Shown piece by piece: positions 31,504 through 40,236 of a DNA stretch of 64,000 nucleotides. The position numbers and the translations under genes were made by a program. Below the pieces are notes generated by a model. The model was not told the DNA's origin, did no database searches, and saw nothing but the letters and a program-made list of their open reading frames with translations. Each line of letters starts with the position of its first letter. Position 1 is the first letter of the stretch. The DNA lies in contig NZ_OZ257250.1 of the NCBI RefSeq assembly GCF_965279545.1, positions 806,001 through 870,000 on the forward strand. Reading direction: 5' to 3'. The DNA is from Methylibium sp965279545 (lineage in GTDB: Bacteria > Pseudomonadota > Gammaproteobacteria > Burkholderiales > Burkholderiaceae_C).

Positions 31504-31718
31504 GCCCTCGCTGTCCGCTTTACCTGAGAGATTGGCGGGCGTCGGTGTCTACCTCGGCCTGCTTGCCCCTTCGGTGGACTGCACCGGGTGCAGCCTCTCT
31601 CCAGTGAGGACGCCTCCGCTGGGAGGCGCTCGTCAGTCCTTTTGCCTGAGCGTTCGAGGGGTTTCCTCTGCGCCTTCGGCGGCTGCCGTCGATGGTCTGA
31701 CGGCGGCTCTCTCCTGAC
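31504..31718 (-). ncRNA. Tandem glycine riboswitch upstream of gcvT
   Basis: Two aptamers read on the minus strand. Aptamer I is about 31718-31632: P1 strands GTCAG and CTGAC, GGAGAGAGCCGCC, GAGGAAACCCCTCG-type core and CAGGCAAAAGGACTG. Aptamer II is about 31610-31504: CTGGAGAGAGGCTGC, CCGAAGGGGCAAGC, CCAATCTCTCAGGTAAAGCG and GGACAG, with P1 CCTC..CTG against CAG..GAGG. The short linker and the paired CTCAGG-AAA-GG signatures are those of the known gcvT riboswitch class, which turns on glycine catabolism when glycine is high. Confidence 0.93.
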
Positions 31719-31725
31719 GATCGGA

Positions 31726-31731
31726 ATTATA
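31726..31731 (-). promoter_or_regulatory. -10 box of the gcv operon
   Basis: A perfect TATAAT on the minus strand, placing transcription start near 31718, exactly at the first paired strand of aptamer I. The -35 region is weak (CGCAAT-like). This fits a transcript that begins with the riboswitch. Confidence 0.65.
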
Positions 31732-31884
31732 TGCACACGATCTCCTATTGCGGCGGAGTCCTCGCCGAGACGGGAGGAACGATGCCTCCCATTCAAGCTT
31801 TGCGTTGCACGGCCGATAGCCTTGCGGATGCACACCGATCGTGCATTGCAGGGGGCCGGCACACGGCCCGAGAGAAAGCTCAGC

Positions 31885-34041
31885 GTGCCCTTGCTCGATT
31901 CCGTGTACGACCCCCGCGTGGTCGTGCTGTCCATCACCGTCGCGGTCCTGGCCTCGTTCGTCACGCTCGAGCTGGCCCGGCGCGTGCGCGGCACCGACCG
32001 CCTGCTGGCCATGTGCTGGTGCATCGGTGGCGGCGTGGTCATGGGCACCGGCATCTGGTCGATGCACTTCGTCGGCATGCAGGCCTTCAGCCTGCCGATC
32101 CCGCTCGGCTATCGCGTCTCGACCACGCTGCTGTCGTGGTGTGTCGCGCTGCTCGTGTCGATGCTCGCGCTGTGGATCGCCGGGCGCGAGCGCCTGTCGC
32201 CCGGTCTGCACGTCTGCGGCGCCGTGGTCATGGGTGGCGGCATCATGGCGATGCACTACGTCGGCATGGCGGCGCTGGAGATGGCGCCGGGCATCCAGTG
32301 GGACGGGCGCTGGGTCGCTGCCTCCGGCGTGATCGCCGTCGGCGCCTCGGCTGCAGCGCTGCAGCTCTTCTTCTGGACGCGGCGCCACACCGGATGGTCC
32401 GCGCGGGCCTACCAGTTCGGCGCGGCGGTGGTCATGGGGCTGGCCATCAGCGGCATGCACTACAGCGGCATGGCTGCAGCGGGCTTTGCGGCCGGCAGTG
32501 TCTGTCTCAGCGTCGACGGCGTCAGCGGCGGCTACCTGGTGATGATCGTCAGTGTCGCCACGGTGCTGATGCTGACGATCACGCTGGTGACCTCGGTGTT
32601 CGACACGCGCATGCAGGCCACCACCACAGGTCTGGCGCAGTCGCTGCAGCGCGCGAACGAACGCCTGCAGTCCGCCAACGACGAGCTGAGCCGTCTTGCC
32701 TACCGCGATGCGTTGACCGGCCTGCCCAACCGCAGCTATTTCGAGACGCGGCTGAACCAGGCCGTTGCGCGCATCGAGCGGCTGCGCGGCCAGCCGGCGG
32801 CCTCGCTGGCCGTGCTCTTCATCGATCTCGACGGCTTCAAGCCGATCAACGACTCCTACGGCCACGCGCAGGGCGATCTCGTGCTGAAGGCGGTCGCCGT
32901 GCGCCTGCGTGACGCGCTGCGGGCCGCCGACACGCTCGCGCGGCTGGGCGGCGACGAGTTCATCGTGCTGGTCGAAGACGTCGCCGGCGCGGCCGATTGC
33001 ATCCAGGTGGTGAAGCGTGCGCTGGCGAGCATGGGCGAGCCGCTGCTCGTCTCGGGCCAGCAGATCCACCTGTCGTGCTCGATCGGCGTGGCGATCTACC
33101 CCGACGCCGGCGCCGCCGACCGGCTCATCGCCCATGCGGACGCGGCGATGTACGAGGCCAAGCGCAGCGGCGGCTCCACCTACGTGGTCTACGAGTCGGC
33201 GATGAACCAGGGGGCCGACCAGCAGGTGGCGCTCTACAACGACCTGGTCGGAGCGATGGAGCGCGGCGAGCTGCAACTGCACTACCAGCCCAAGGTCGAT
33301 CCCCACACCGGCCGCATCCGCGGCGTGGAAGCCCTGGCGCGCTGGTGGCATCCGACGCGCGGCATGGTGAGCCCGGTGGCCTTCATCCCGGTGGCCGAGC
33401 GCTTCGGCCTGATCAACACCCTCGGCGCCTGGGTGATCGACGAGTCCTGCCGCCAGCTGAGCGCCTGGGCCGACGAGGGCCTGCACATGCGGGTGGCCAT
33501 CAATCTGTCATCGCACCAGCTCAGGCAGAGCGATCTGGCCGAGCGGGTCGCCGACACCCTGGCGCTGTACCAGATCGAGGCCGTGCAGCTCATCTGCGAG
33601 ATCACCGAATCGGTGGCGATGGAGGACACGCGCGTCACGCAGCGCGCGATCGACGGCCTGCTGGCGATCGGGGTGCAGCTGTCGATCGACGACTTCGGTA
33701 CCGGCTACTCGAGCCTCAGCTACCTGCGCCAGCTGCGGGCACGCCAGCTGAAGATCGATCGCAGTTTCATTCGCGACCTCGCCACGAGCAGCGATGCCCG
33801 CGCGGTGGTCGATGCGGTGATCCGCCTGGCTCACGCGCTGGGCATGAACGTGGTGGCCGAAGGAGTCGAGGACACCGCGCAACGCGATCTGCTGGTCGAC
33901 ATGGGCTGTGACCAGCTGCAGGGCTTCCTGTACGCCAAGCCGATGCCGGCCGCGGACATCACGCACTGGGCCCAGGGGCGCGATGCCGAGCGCACCGTGC
34001 CGTTCTCGGACTCGACGCTGGCCGACACGCTGCCGGGCTGA
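31885..34041 (+). CDS. MHYT-GGDEF-EAL cyclic-di-GMP signalling protein
   Basis: 718 residues. The N-terminal ~240 form a seven-helix MHYT sensor with MHFVGM, MHYVGM and MHYSGM, motifs thought to bind copper and sense a gas such as O2 or NO. A GGDEF domain follows with intact RLGGDEF (about 355) and an EAL domain with GVEALARW, DDFGTGYSS, LKIDRSF and VAEGVE, so both cyclase and phosphodiesterase residues are present. The GTG at 31885 is chosen because VPLLDSVYDPRVVVLS matches how MHYT proteins begin; an ATG at 31828 would add 19 residues. Divergent from the gcv riboswitch. Confidence 0.88.
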   Translation: MPLLDSVYDPRVVVLSITVAVLASFVTLELARRVRGTDRLLAMCWCIGGGVVMGTGIWSMHFVGMQAFSLPIPLGYRVSTTLLSWCVALLVSMLALWIAGRERLSPGLHVCGAVVMGGGIMAMHYVGMAALEMAPGIQWDGRWVAASGVIAVGASAAALQLFFWTRRHTGWSARAYQFGAAVVMGLAISGMHYSGMAAAGFAAGSVCLSVDGVSGGYLVMIVSVATVLMLTITLVTSVFDTRMQATTTGLAQSLQRANERLQSANDELSRLAYRDALTGLPNRSYFETRLNQAVARIERLRGQPAASLAVLFIDLDGFKPINDSYGHAQGDLVLKAVAVRLRDALRAADTLARLGGDEFIVLVEDVAGAADCIQVVKRALASMGEPLLVSGQQIHLSCSIGVAIYPDAGAADRLIAHADAAMYEAKRSGGSTYVVYESAMNQGADQQVALYNDLVGAMERGELQLHYQPKVDPHTGRIRGVEALARWWHPTRGMVSPVAFIPVAERFGLINTLGAWVIDESCRQLSAWADEGLHMRVAINLSSHQLRQSDLAERVADTLALYQIEAVQLICEITESVAMEDTRVTQRAIDGLLAIGVQLSIDDFGTGYSSLSYLRQLRARQLKIDRSFIRDLATSSDARAVVDAVIRLAHALGMNVVAEGVEDTAQRDLLVDMGCDQLQGFLYAKPMPAADITHWAQGRDAERTVPFSDSTLADTLPG

Positions 34042-34157
34042 TCCGCCCGGGCCGCGGCTGCGATGCCGGCGGCGCTGTGGGATAGTCTGCAGTGACCGCC
34101 GACACGAGCGGATCCCGGGCTGCCACGGTGCCCGGCGGCCGGCACGAGGAGACAGCG

Positions 34158-35807
34158 ATGAGCAGCATCTACGAACAGGACCTGGACAAGAACGGGGCGA
34201 ACTTCGTTGCCCTCTCGCCGGTGAGCTTCGTCGAACGCAGCGCCGAGATCTTCGGCGACCTGCCGGCGGTGGTGCACGGTGCGCGCCGCTACACCTGGGC
34301 ACAGACCCGCGAGCGTGCGGCCCGCCTCGCCGCGGCCCTGCGCTCGCTGGGGGTGACGCGCGGCAGCACGGTCAGCGTGATGCTGCCCAACACCCCGGAG
34401 ATGGTGGAGGCGCACTACGCGGTGCCGGCGCTCAATGCGGTGCTGAACACGCTGAACACGCGACTCGACGCGCCGCTGCTGGCGTGGCAGATGAACCACT
34501 GCGAAGCGCAGGTGCTGATCACCGACCGCGAGTTCGCGCCGACCCTCGCCGAGGCGCTGCGGCTGCTGCGCACCGAGCACGGCCGTGCGCCGGTCGTGAT
34601 CGATGTCTGCGACAGCGAGTACAGCGGCCCGGGCGAGCGGCTCGGTGCGCACGAGTACGAGGCGCTGCTCGCCGCGCACGCACCACTGGCGCGGCTGGCG
34701 GGCCCGCAGGACGAATGGGACGCGATCGCCGTCAGCTACACCTCGGGCACCACCGGCGACCCCAAGGGCGTGGTGACCCACCACCGCGGCGCCTACCTGA
34801 ACGCGGTGAGCAATGCGGTCACCTGGACCATGCCGCACTTCCCGACCTACCTCTGGACGCTGCCGATGTTCCATTGCAACGGCTGGTGCTTCCCGTGGAC
34901 CGTGGCGATGCTGGGCGGCACGCATGTGTGCCTGCGCCGTGTCGATGCACCGAGCATCCTGGGCGCGATGCGCGAGCATGGCGTCGACCACTACTGCGCC
35001 GCACCCATCGTGCACAACCTGCTGATCGCTGCGCCGCAGGCGCTGCGCGCCGGCATCACCCAGAAAGTGCGCGGCATGGTCGCCGGGGCGGCGCCGCCGG
35101 CGGCCATGATCGAGGGCATGGCCCAGCTCGGCTTCGACATCACCCACGTCTATGGTCTGACCGAGGTCTACGGCCCGGCGTCGGTCGCGGTGAAGCGCGC
35201 CAGCTGGGCCGGCGAATCCCTGTCCGAGCAGACACGGCTCAACGGCCGCCAGGGCGCGCGCTATGCGCTGCAGGAGGGCATGACGGTGCTCGACCCCGAG
35301 ACGCTGAGGGAAACCCCGGCCGACGGCGAGACCATGGGCGAGATCATGTTCCGCGGCAATATCGTCATGAAGGGCTACCTGAAGAACCCCAAGGCCAGCG
35401 AGGTCGCCTTCGCGGGCGGCTGGTTCCACACCGGCGACCTGGCGGTGATGGAGCCGGACCGCTACGCGAAGATCAAGGACCGCAGCAAGGACATCATCAT
35501 CTCCGGCGGCGAGAACATCAGCTCGATCGAGGTCGAGGACGCGCTCTACCGGCATCCGGCGGTGATGGCCTGCGCGGTGGTCGCCAAGCCCGACCCGAAG
35601 TGGGGCGAGACACCGGTCGCCTACGTGGAGCTCAAACCCGGGGCCGAGGTGAGCGCAGCGGAGCTGATCGCCCACTGCAAGTCGTTGCTGGCCGGCTACA
35701 AGGCGCCGAAGGCGGTGCGCTTCGAGCCCATCCCCAAGACGTCGACCGGCAAGATCCAGAAGTTCCAGCTGCGCGAGCGGGCCAAGTCCGCTGACGCAAT
35801 CGACTGA
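34158..35807 (+). CDS. Acyl-CoA synthetase (AMP-forming)
   Basis: 549 residues of the ANL superfamily. The AMP motif SYTSGTTGDPKGVV begins at about residue 193; later come YGLTEVYGP, GWFHTGDLAV, and the C-terminal lysine loop PKTSTGKIQKFQLRE. The pattern resembles medium-chain and methylthiopropionate (DmdB-like) CoA ligases; the true acid is unknown. The ATG follows GAGGA by seven bases. It is 16 bp upstream of the crotonase-like gene, suggesting a shared acyl-CoA role. Confidence 0.87.
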   Translation: MSSIYEQDLDKNGANFVALSPVSFVERSAEIFGDLPAVVHGARRYTWAQTRERAARLAAALRSLGVTRGSTVSVMLPNTPEMVEAHYAVPALNAVLNTLNTRLDAPLLAWQMNHCEAQVLITDREFAPTLAEALRLLRTEHGRAPVVIDVCDSEYSGPGERLGAHEYEALLAAHAPLARLAGPQDEWDAIAVSYTSGTTGDPKGVVTHHRGAYLNAVSNAVTWTMPHFPTYLWTLPMFHCNGWCFPWTVAMLGGTHVCLRRVDAPSILGAMREHGVDHYCAAPIVHNLLIAAPQALRAGITQKVRGMVAGAAPPAAMIEGMAQLGFDITHVYGLTEVYGPASVAVKRASWAGESLSEQTRLNGRQGARYALQEGMTVLDPETLRETPADGETMGEIMFRGNIVMKGYLKNPKASEVAFAGGWFHTGDLAVMEPDRYAKIKDRSKDIIISGGENISSIEVEDALYRHPAVMACAVVAKPDPKWGETPVAYVELKPGAEVSAAELIAHCKSLLAGYKAPKAVRFEPIPKTSTGKIQKFQLRERAKSADAID

Positions 35808-35823
35808 GCGCGCGAGGGCCCTC

Positions 35824-36630
35824 ATGGCAGAGACCGATACCCCCTTCGTGCTGAAGGCGCAGGACGCGCGTGGCGTCGTCACGCTGACGCTGAACCGCCC
35901 GCAGGCCTTCAACGCGTTGTCCGAAGGCATGCTCGCCGCGCTGCAGGTCGAGCTCGATGATGTGGCGAAGGACGGGTCGGCGCGCGTGGTCGTTCTGGCC
36001 GCCACCGGCAAGGCCTTCTGCGCCGGCCACGACCTCAAGCAGATGCGCGCCGAGCCCTCGCTCGGCTACTACGAAGCGCTGTTCGCGCAATGCACCAGCG
36101 TCATGCTGAGCCTGCAGCGCCTGCCGGTGCCGGTGATCGCGCGCGTGCAGGGCATCGCCACGGCAGCCGGTTGCCAGCTGGTGGCGATGTGCGACCTGGC
36201 GGTGGCCGCCAGCGATGCGCGCTTCGCGGTCAGTGGCGTCAATCTCGGGCTGTTCTGCTCGACGCCGAGCGTGGCGCTGTCGCGCAACGTGCCGCGCAAG
36301 CAGGCGATGGAAATGCTGCTCACGGGAGACTTCATCGACGCCGAGGAAGCGCGCTCGCGCGGCCTCGTCAACCGCGTGGCCGAGGCCGATGGGCTCGACG
36401 CCGCGATGGAGCAGCTGGTGCAGCGCATCGTCGCCAAGCCGCGTGTCGCGATCGCGATCGGCAAGGCGCAGTTCTACCGGCAGGTCGAGGCGGGTGTCGA
36501 GTCCGCCTACGAAATCGCCGGGCAGGCGATGGCCTGCAACATGATGGACGAGGCGGCGCTGGAAGGCGTGCAGGCCTTCATCGACAAGCGCAACCCGGCG
36601 TGGGCGGCCGAGCCGGGCCCGCAGGCCTAG
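35824..36630 (+). CDS. Crotonase-fold protein, ECHDC3-like
   Basis: 268 residues. The fold is clear: FNALS, AFCAGHDL oxyanion loop (about 65-71) and AAGCQLVAMCDLAVA. However, the two Glu that activate water in true enoyl-CoA hydratases are replaced: Q118 stands at the first and G138 at the second position. This matches the ECHDC3 subgroup (GVNLGLFCSTPSVAL), so hydration of enoyl-CoA is doubtful; isomerase, thioesterase or binding roles remain possible. Pairs with the upstream acyl-CoA synthetase. Confidence 0.8.
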   Translation: MAETDTPFVLKAQDARGVVTLTLNRPQAFNALSEGMLAALQVELDDVAKDGSARVVVLAATGKAFCAGHDLKQMRAEPSLGYYEALFAQCTSVMLSLQRLPVPVIARVQGIATAAGCQLVAMCDLAVAASDARFAVSGVNLGLFCSTPSVALSRNVPRKQAMEMLLTGDFIDAEEARSRGLVNRVAEADGLDAAMEQLVQRIVAKPRVAIAIGKAQFYRQVEAGVESAYEIAGQAMACNMMDEAALEGVQAFIDKRNPAWAAEPGPQA

Positions 36631-36649
36631 CGCCGCCGCCCCCGGCTCG

Positions 36650-38404
36650 TCAGGCGGCGAGCCCCAGCATCCGCGCGCCCAGCGCCTCGGCCACCTCGAT
36701 GCCGTCGACCCCGGCCGACATGATGCCGCCCGCATAGCCTGCGCCCTCGCCGGCCGGGTAGAGGCCGGCGACGTTCAGGCTCTGGAAGTCCTTGCCGCGC
36801 GTGATGCGCAGCGGCGACGAGGTGCGCGTTTCCACGCCGGTGAGCACCGCGTCGGGCATCGAGAAGCCCCGGATCTGCTTCTCGAAGGCCGGCAGGGCCT
36901 CGCGGATCGCGGCGATCGCGTAGTCCGGCAGGCTGGCGTTGCCGGGTTCGGCCAGGTCGGTCAGGCGCACGCCGGGCTGGTACGAGGGCAGCACGCTGCC
37001 GAGCGTGCTGCTGCGCCGCCCCGCGATGAAATCGCCGATCAGCTGGCCCGGCGCCTGGTAGTCGCCGCCGCCCAGCGCGTAGGCGCGTGATTCCCAGAAG
37101 CGCTGGAAGGCGATGCCGTCGAGCGGGTTCACCGGACCCTCGGTCCCGCCGTCCTGCCGGTAGTCCTGCGGCGTGATGCCGACGACGATGCCCGCATTGG
37201 CATTGCGTTCGTTGCGCGAGTACTGGCTCATGCCGTTGGTCACCACGCGCCCGGGCTCCGAGGTCGCGGCGACCACCGTGCCACCCGGGCACATGCAGAA
37301 GCTGTAGACCGAGCGGCCGTTGCCGGCGTGGTGGACCAGCTTGTAGTCGGCCGCGCCGAGGAGGGGGTGGCCGGCATTCGGGCCGAAGCGGGCGCGGTCG
37401 ATGAGGCTCTGCGGGTGCTCGACGCGGTAGCCGATCGAGAAGGGCTTGGCCTCCATGTAGACGCCGCGCCGCTGCAGCATCTCGAAGCTGTCGCGCGCGC
37501 TGTGGCCGAGCGCCAGCACCACGTGGTCGGCACGCAGTTGCTCGCCGGAGGCCAGCACCACGCCGCGGATGTGGCGTGTTTCCCCATCGCTGCCGCGGAT
37601 GTGGCGTGTTTTCCGCTCGCTGCCGCGGATGCGGTCGTCCTCGATCAGCACATCGGTCACGCGCTGCCGGAAGCGGATCTCGCCGCCCAGGGCCTCGATG
37701 TCGGCGCGCATCTTCTCGACCATGCCGACCAGCCGGAAGGTGCCGATGTGCGGCTTGGCGACGTAGAGGATCTCTTCGGGCGCGCCGGCCTTGACGAACT
37801 CGGTCAGCACCTTGCGCGTGAGGTGGCGCGGGTCGCTGATCTGGCTCCACAGCTTGCCGTCCGAGAAGGTGCCCGCGCCGCCCTCGCCGAACTGCACGTT
37901 CGACTCCGGGTCGAGCACGCCCCGGCGCCACAGTCCCCAGGTGTCCAGTGTGCGTTCGCGCACCGCCTTGCCCCGTTCCAGCACGATCGGGCGCAGGCCC
38001 ATCTGCGCGAGGACCAGCGCGGCGAAGATGCCGCAGGGGCCGAAGCCGATGACCAGCGGCCGGGCCGGCCCGATGGGCTCGCTGCTGCCGCCCGCTCCGG
38101 CTGCGGGGCGCGCGCCGTAGAAGTCGGCCGGCGCATGGCCGACGAAGCGGTAGCGCGTGTCCGGCGCCGGCCGCAGGTGCGGGTCGCTGCCCAGCCGGGC
38201 CAGCACCGCGGCCTCGTCGCTCAGCTCGCAGTCGATGGTGTAGATCAGCACCACGGCGGACTTCTTGCGCGCGTCGTGGCTGCGCTTGAAGACGGTGAAG
38301 CCCAGCAACTCGGCGTCGGCGATGCCGAGGCGCGCCACGACTGCGGGACGCAGCGCGTCCTCGGCGTGGTTCAGCGGCAAGCGCAGTTCGGTGATTCGCA
38401 GCAT
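36650..38404 (-). CDS. NAD(P)/FAD-dependent oxidoreductase (COG2509 type)
   Basis: 584 residues. After an N-terminal ~90-residue domain (KRSHDARKKSAVVLIYTID) comes an FAD dinucleotide fold, PLVIGFGPCGIFAALVLAQM (about 115-134), then NVQFGEGGAGTFSDGKL and the C-terminal LYPAGEGAGYAGGIMSAGVDG flavin contact. The family is a putative dehydrogenase of unknown substrate. Residues about 258-281 are a tandem 10-residue repeat (GSERKTRHIR, GSDGETRHIR) produced by a 30-bp DNA duplication; relatives normally have a short turn here. Confidence 0.82.
   Translation of the reverse strand: MLRITELRLPLNHAEDALRPAVVARLGIADAELLGFTVFKRSHDARKKSAVVLIYTIDCELSDEAAVLARLGSDPHLRPAPDTRYRFVGHAPADFYGARPAAGAGGSSEPIGPARPLVIGFGPCGIFAALVLAQMGLRPIVLERGKAVRERTLDTWGLWRRGVLDPESNVQFGEGGAGTFSDGKLWSQISDPRHLTRKVLTEFVKAGAPEEILYVAKPHIGTFRLVGMVEKMRADIEALGGEIRFRQRVTDVLIEDDRIRGSERKTRHIRGSDGETRHIRGVVLASGEQLRADHVVLALGHSARDSFEMLQRRGVYMEAKPFSIGYRVEHPQSLIDRARFGPNAGHPLLGAADYKLVHHAGNGRSVYSFCMCPGGTVVAATSEPGRVVTNGMSQYSRNERNANAGIVVGITPQDYRQDGGTEGPVNPLDGIAFQRFWESRAYALGGGDYQAPGQLIGDFIAGRRSSTLGSVLPSYQPGVRLTDLAEPGNASLPDYAIAAIREALPAFEKQIRGFSMPDAVLTGVETRTSSPLRITRGKDFQSLNVAGLYPAGEGAGYAGGIMSAGVDGIEVAEALGARMLGLAA
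37562..37631. repeat. 30-bp tandem repeat within the FAD oxidoreductase gene
   Basis: Copies at 37562-37591 and 37592-37621 and a partial third at 37622. Each begins GCCGCGGATGTGGCGTGTTT; the two full units differ at a few bases. The period is a multiple of three, so the reading frame is kept and ten residues are added per unit. Confidence 0.85.
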
Positions 38405-38490
38405 CGGTGCGAGGCCCGGGCCGGGCTGCGCTCAACTCGGGCACCGCGGTCGCCGGCCGGTGTCGGCGCGACCGCGCGGTGCCCGCAGGA

Positions 38491-38658
38491 TCAGCCGCCC
38501 TTCTTGGAGCGCTTGCCCGGGTTCTTCTTGCTGCGGGTGTGCGAGCCGCGCTCCAGGCTGACCTTCTGGCCACGGCCGGGGGTGAACACCACGCCGGTCG
38601 GCGTGGCGGGGCGGGGGGTGGCACGGCGGTCGGCTTCGGTCTTGATCTGGTTGCCCAT
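38491..38658 (-). CDS. Small basic protein, 55 residues
   Basis: Short gene that is easy to miss. ATG at 38658 is preceded by CCGGAG with five bases spacing; the product starts MGNQIKTEADRRATPRP and ends with a Lys/Arg-rich tail (SHTRSKKNPGKRSKKGG). No membrane segment or Cys. The composition suggests binding to nucleic acid or ribosome, but no family is recognised and the role is unknown. It stands alone between the FAD oxidoreductase and the DUF3482 GTPase on the minus strand. Confidence 0.65.
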   Translation of the reverse strand: MGNQIKTEADRRATPRPATPTGVVFTPGRGQKVSLERGSHTRSKKNPGKRSKKGG

Positions 38659-38733
38659 GTCGGCTCCGGTAGGAAAAGGTAAACCGGGGATTAGGCCACA
38701 GCTCGGGCCGGGGGGCTGCTTCGGGCTGCGGTC

Positions 38734-40236
38734 TCAGCCCGCCGTCGGGGCTTCAAGGGCCTCGCCGGCGCCCGGGTAGAGCCGCTGCAGCAGCTCGCGG
38801 CTGCTGTCCGTCAGCAGCTGCTGCAACTGCGCGGCGAGCTGCGGCGCCTCGTCGAGGGCGTCGGCGCTGCCGCGGGCCGACCAGATCGCCTCGAACGCGT
38901 CGGCGCGCTGCGCCAGCACCTGCGCCACGGCGTCGTGCCAGAAGTCGGGGTGCTCGGCCGCGGTCCAGTCGCCGCGGCCGCGGCCGTAGTGGGCCACGGC
39001 CAGGTAGCCCAGCAGGGCCGAGTGGGTCAGCTCGTTCAGCACCTCGCCGGTCCAGGCGAGCGACGGCGTCTCGACGCCGCGCACGAGGTTGTAGCCGCGC
39101 GCCAGGCCAGCGGCGCTCAGTGCACCGAGCACGCCACCGGCCAGCAGGCCGCCGCCGAGCGTGAGCCCGCCGGTGGCGATGTCGGCCTTGAGGCCGGCCA
39201 GCGCGCCGGTCAGCAGCCCGCCCAGCACCGCGGCCTTGCCCTCGCTGACCGGCTGCTGCACCGCATAGTGCTCGGCCAGGCGGGTCAGCACCGCATCGGT
39301 CGCGTGGCCGTCCAGGCCGTGCAGGCGGATCAGGCGATCGGTCGACGTGCGGATGTCGGCGCCCAGCCGTGCGGCCAGCGCCTGCATCGCCAGCTCGCGC
39401 GGCGTGGCCGTGTCCTCGCGGCGCAGGCCCAAGGCCGCGCCCACTTGCCGCAGCCGGCCGCTCCAGCCGGCCTCGGCCACCGGTTCGCGGTCCAGCGCCG
39501 CGCGCGCCAGCCGTTCGGCCAGCACCGCCATCGCGGCCGACCAGGTGGCGCGACCGCGGGCGTCCCAGGCGGCACGCAGCCGATCGAGCGCGACCCGCCG
39601 CGCCGCCGGCAGCACGCTGTCCACGGCCCGCAGCAGCCGGCCCTCCTGCACCCAGCAGCGCGCGAAGGCGTCCAGCGCGAGCACCTCGCGCACGCAGGCG
39701 CAGGGGCGCAGGTGCTCGCGCCAGCGCTGCAGCTCGGCGGCCTCGGCCTGCGGCGGCTGCGGAGGGCCCAGCTGGTTGAGCAGCACCAGCACCGGCTTGC
39801 CGATCAGGTCGAGCACCCGCAGCTCCGCGTCGAGGTAGCCGGCGTCCTGCGGCGATTCGGAGGCGTTGACGAGGTAGAGCACCGCGTCGGCCTGCTCGAG
39901 CACGTTGCGCACCGCGCGCTGGCTGGACCAGAAGCCGCGGTCGCGCAGGCGGTCCCAGACCTCGGTCATGAACCAGCCGATCGGGTTGCCGGCCTGCGCG
40001 AGGCGCTTGGCGAGCCGCACGCTGTCGCCGAAGCCGGGGGTGTCCCACAGCAGCAACCGGTCGCCGGCGGGCGATTCGATCAGCGTGTGCTGCTCGGCGC
40101 TGCGCGTCACGTGCGCCTCGTCGCGCACCTCGCCGATGTCGCGCCGCAGCAGGGTGCGCGCCAGCGTGGTCTTGCCGACGTTGGTGTGCGAGACGAGGCT
40201 CAGCGCAACGGTGGCGATGCCCGTGTCCGGGCTCAT
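38734..40236 (-). CDS. DUF3482 Era-like GTPase
   Basis: 500 residues. Small-GTPase motifs in order: G1 SHTNVGKTT (about 15-24), G3 DTPG at 65-68, and a divergent G4 LNQLG instead of NKxD. The C-terminal half has glycine/alanine-rich hydrophobic stretches (TGALAGLKADIATGGLTLGG) that may contact membrane. The start overlaps the stop of the DUF2868 gene as ATGA. The two are a conserved proteobacterial pair of unknown function; a GTP-dependent envelope role is inferred. Confidence 0.82.
   Translation of the reverse strand: MSPDTGIATVALSLVSHTNVGKTTLARTLLRRDIGEVRDEAHVTRSAEQHTLIESPAGDRLLLWDTPGFGDSVRLAKRLAQAGNPIGWFMTEVWDRLRDRGFWSSQRAVRNVLEQADAVLYLVNASESPQDAGYLDAELRVLDLIGKPVLVLLNQLGPPQPPQAEAAELQRWREHLRPCACVREVLALDAFARCWVQEGRLLRAVDSVLPAARRVALDRLRAAWDARGRATWSAAMAVLAERLARAALDREPVAEAGWSGRLRQVGAALGLRREDTATPRELAMQALAARLGADIRTSTDRLIRLHGLDGHATDAVLTRLAEHYAVQQPVSEGKAAVLGGLLTGALAGLKADIATGGLTLGGGLLAGGVLGALSAAGLARGYNLVRGVETPSLAWTGEVLNELTHSALLGYLAVAHYGRGRGDWTAAEHPDFWHDAVAQVLAQRADAFEAIWSARGSADALDEAPQLAAQLQQLLTDSSRELLQRLYPGAGEALEAPTAG

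Noticed and set aside
37562..37631. CRISPR-like repeats
   Set aside because: Direct tandem units without spacers inside a coding frame.
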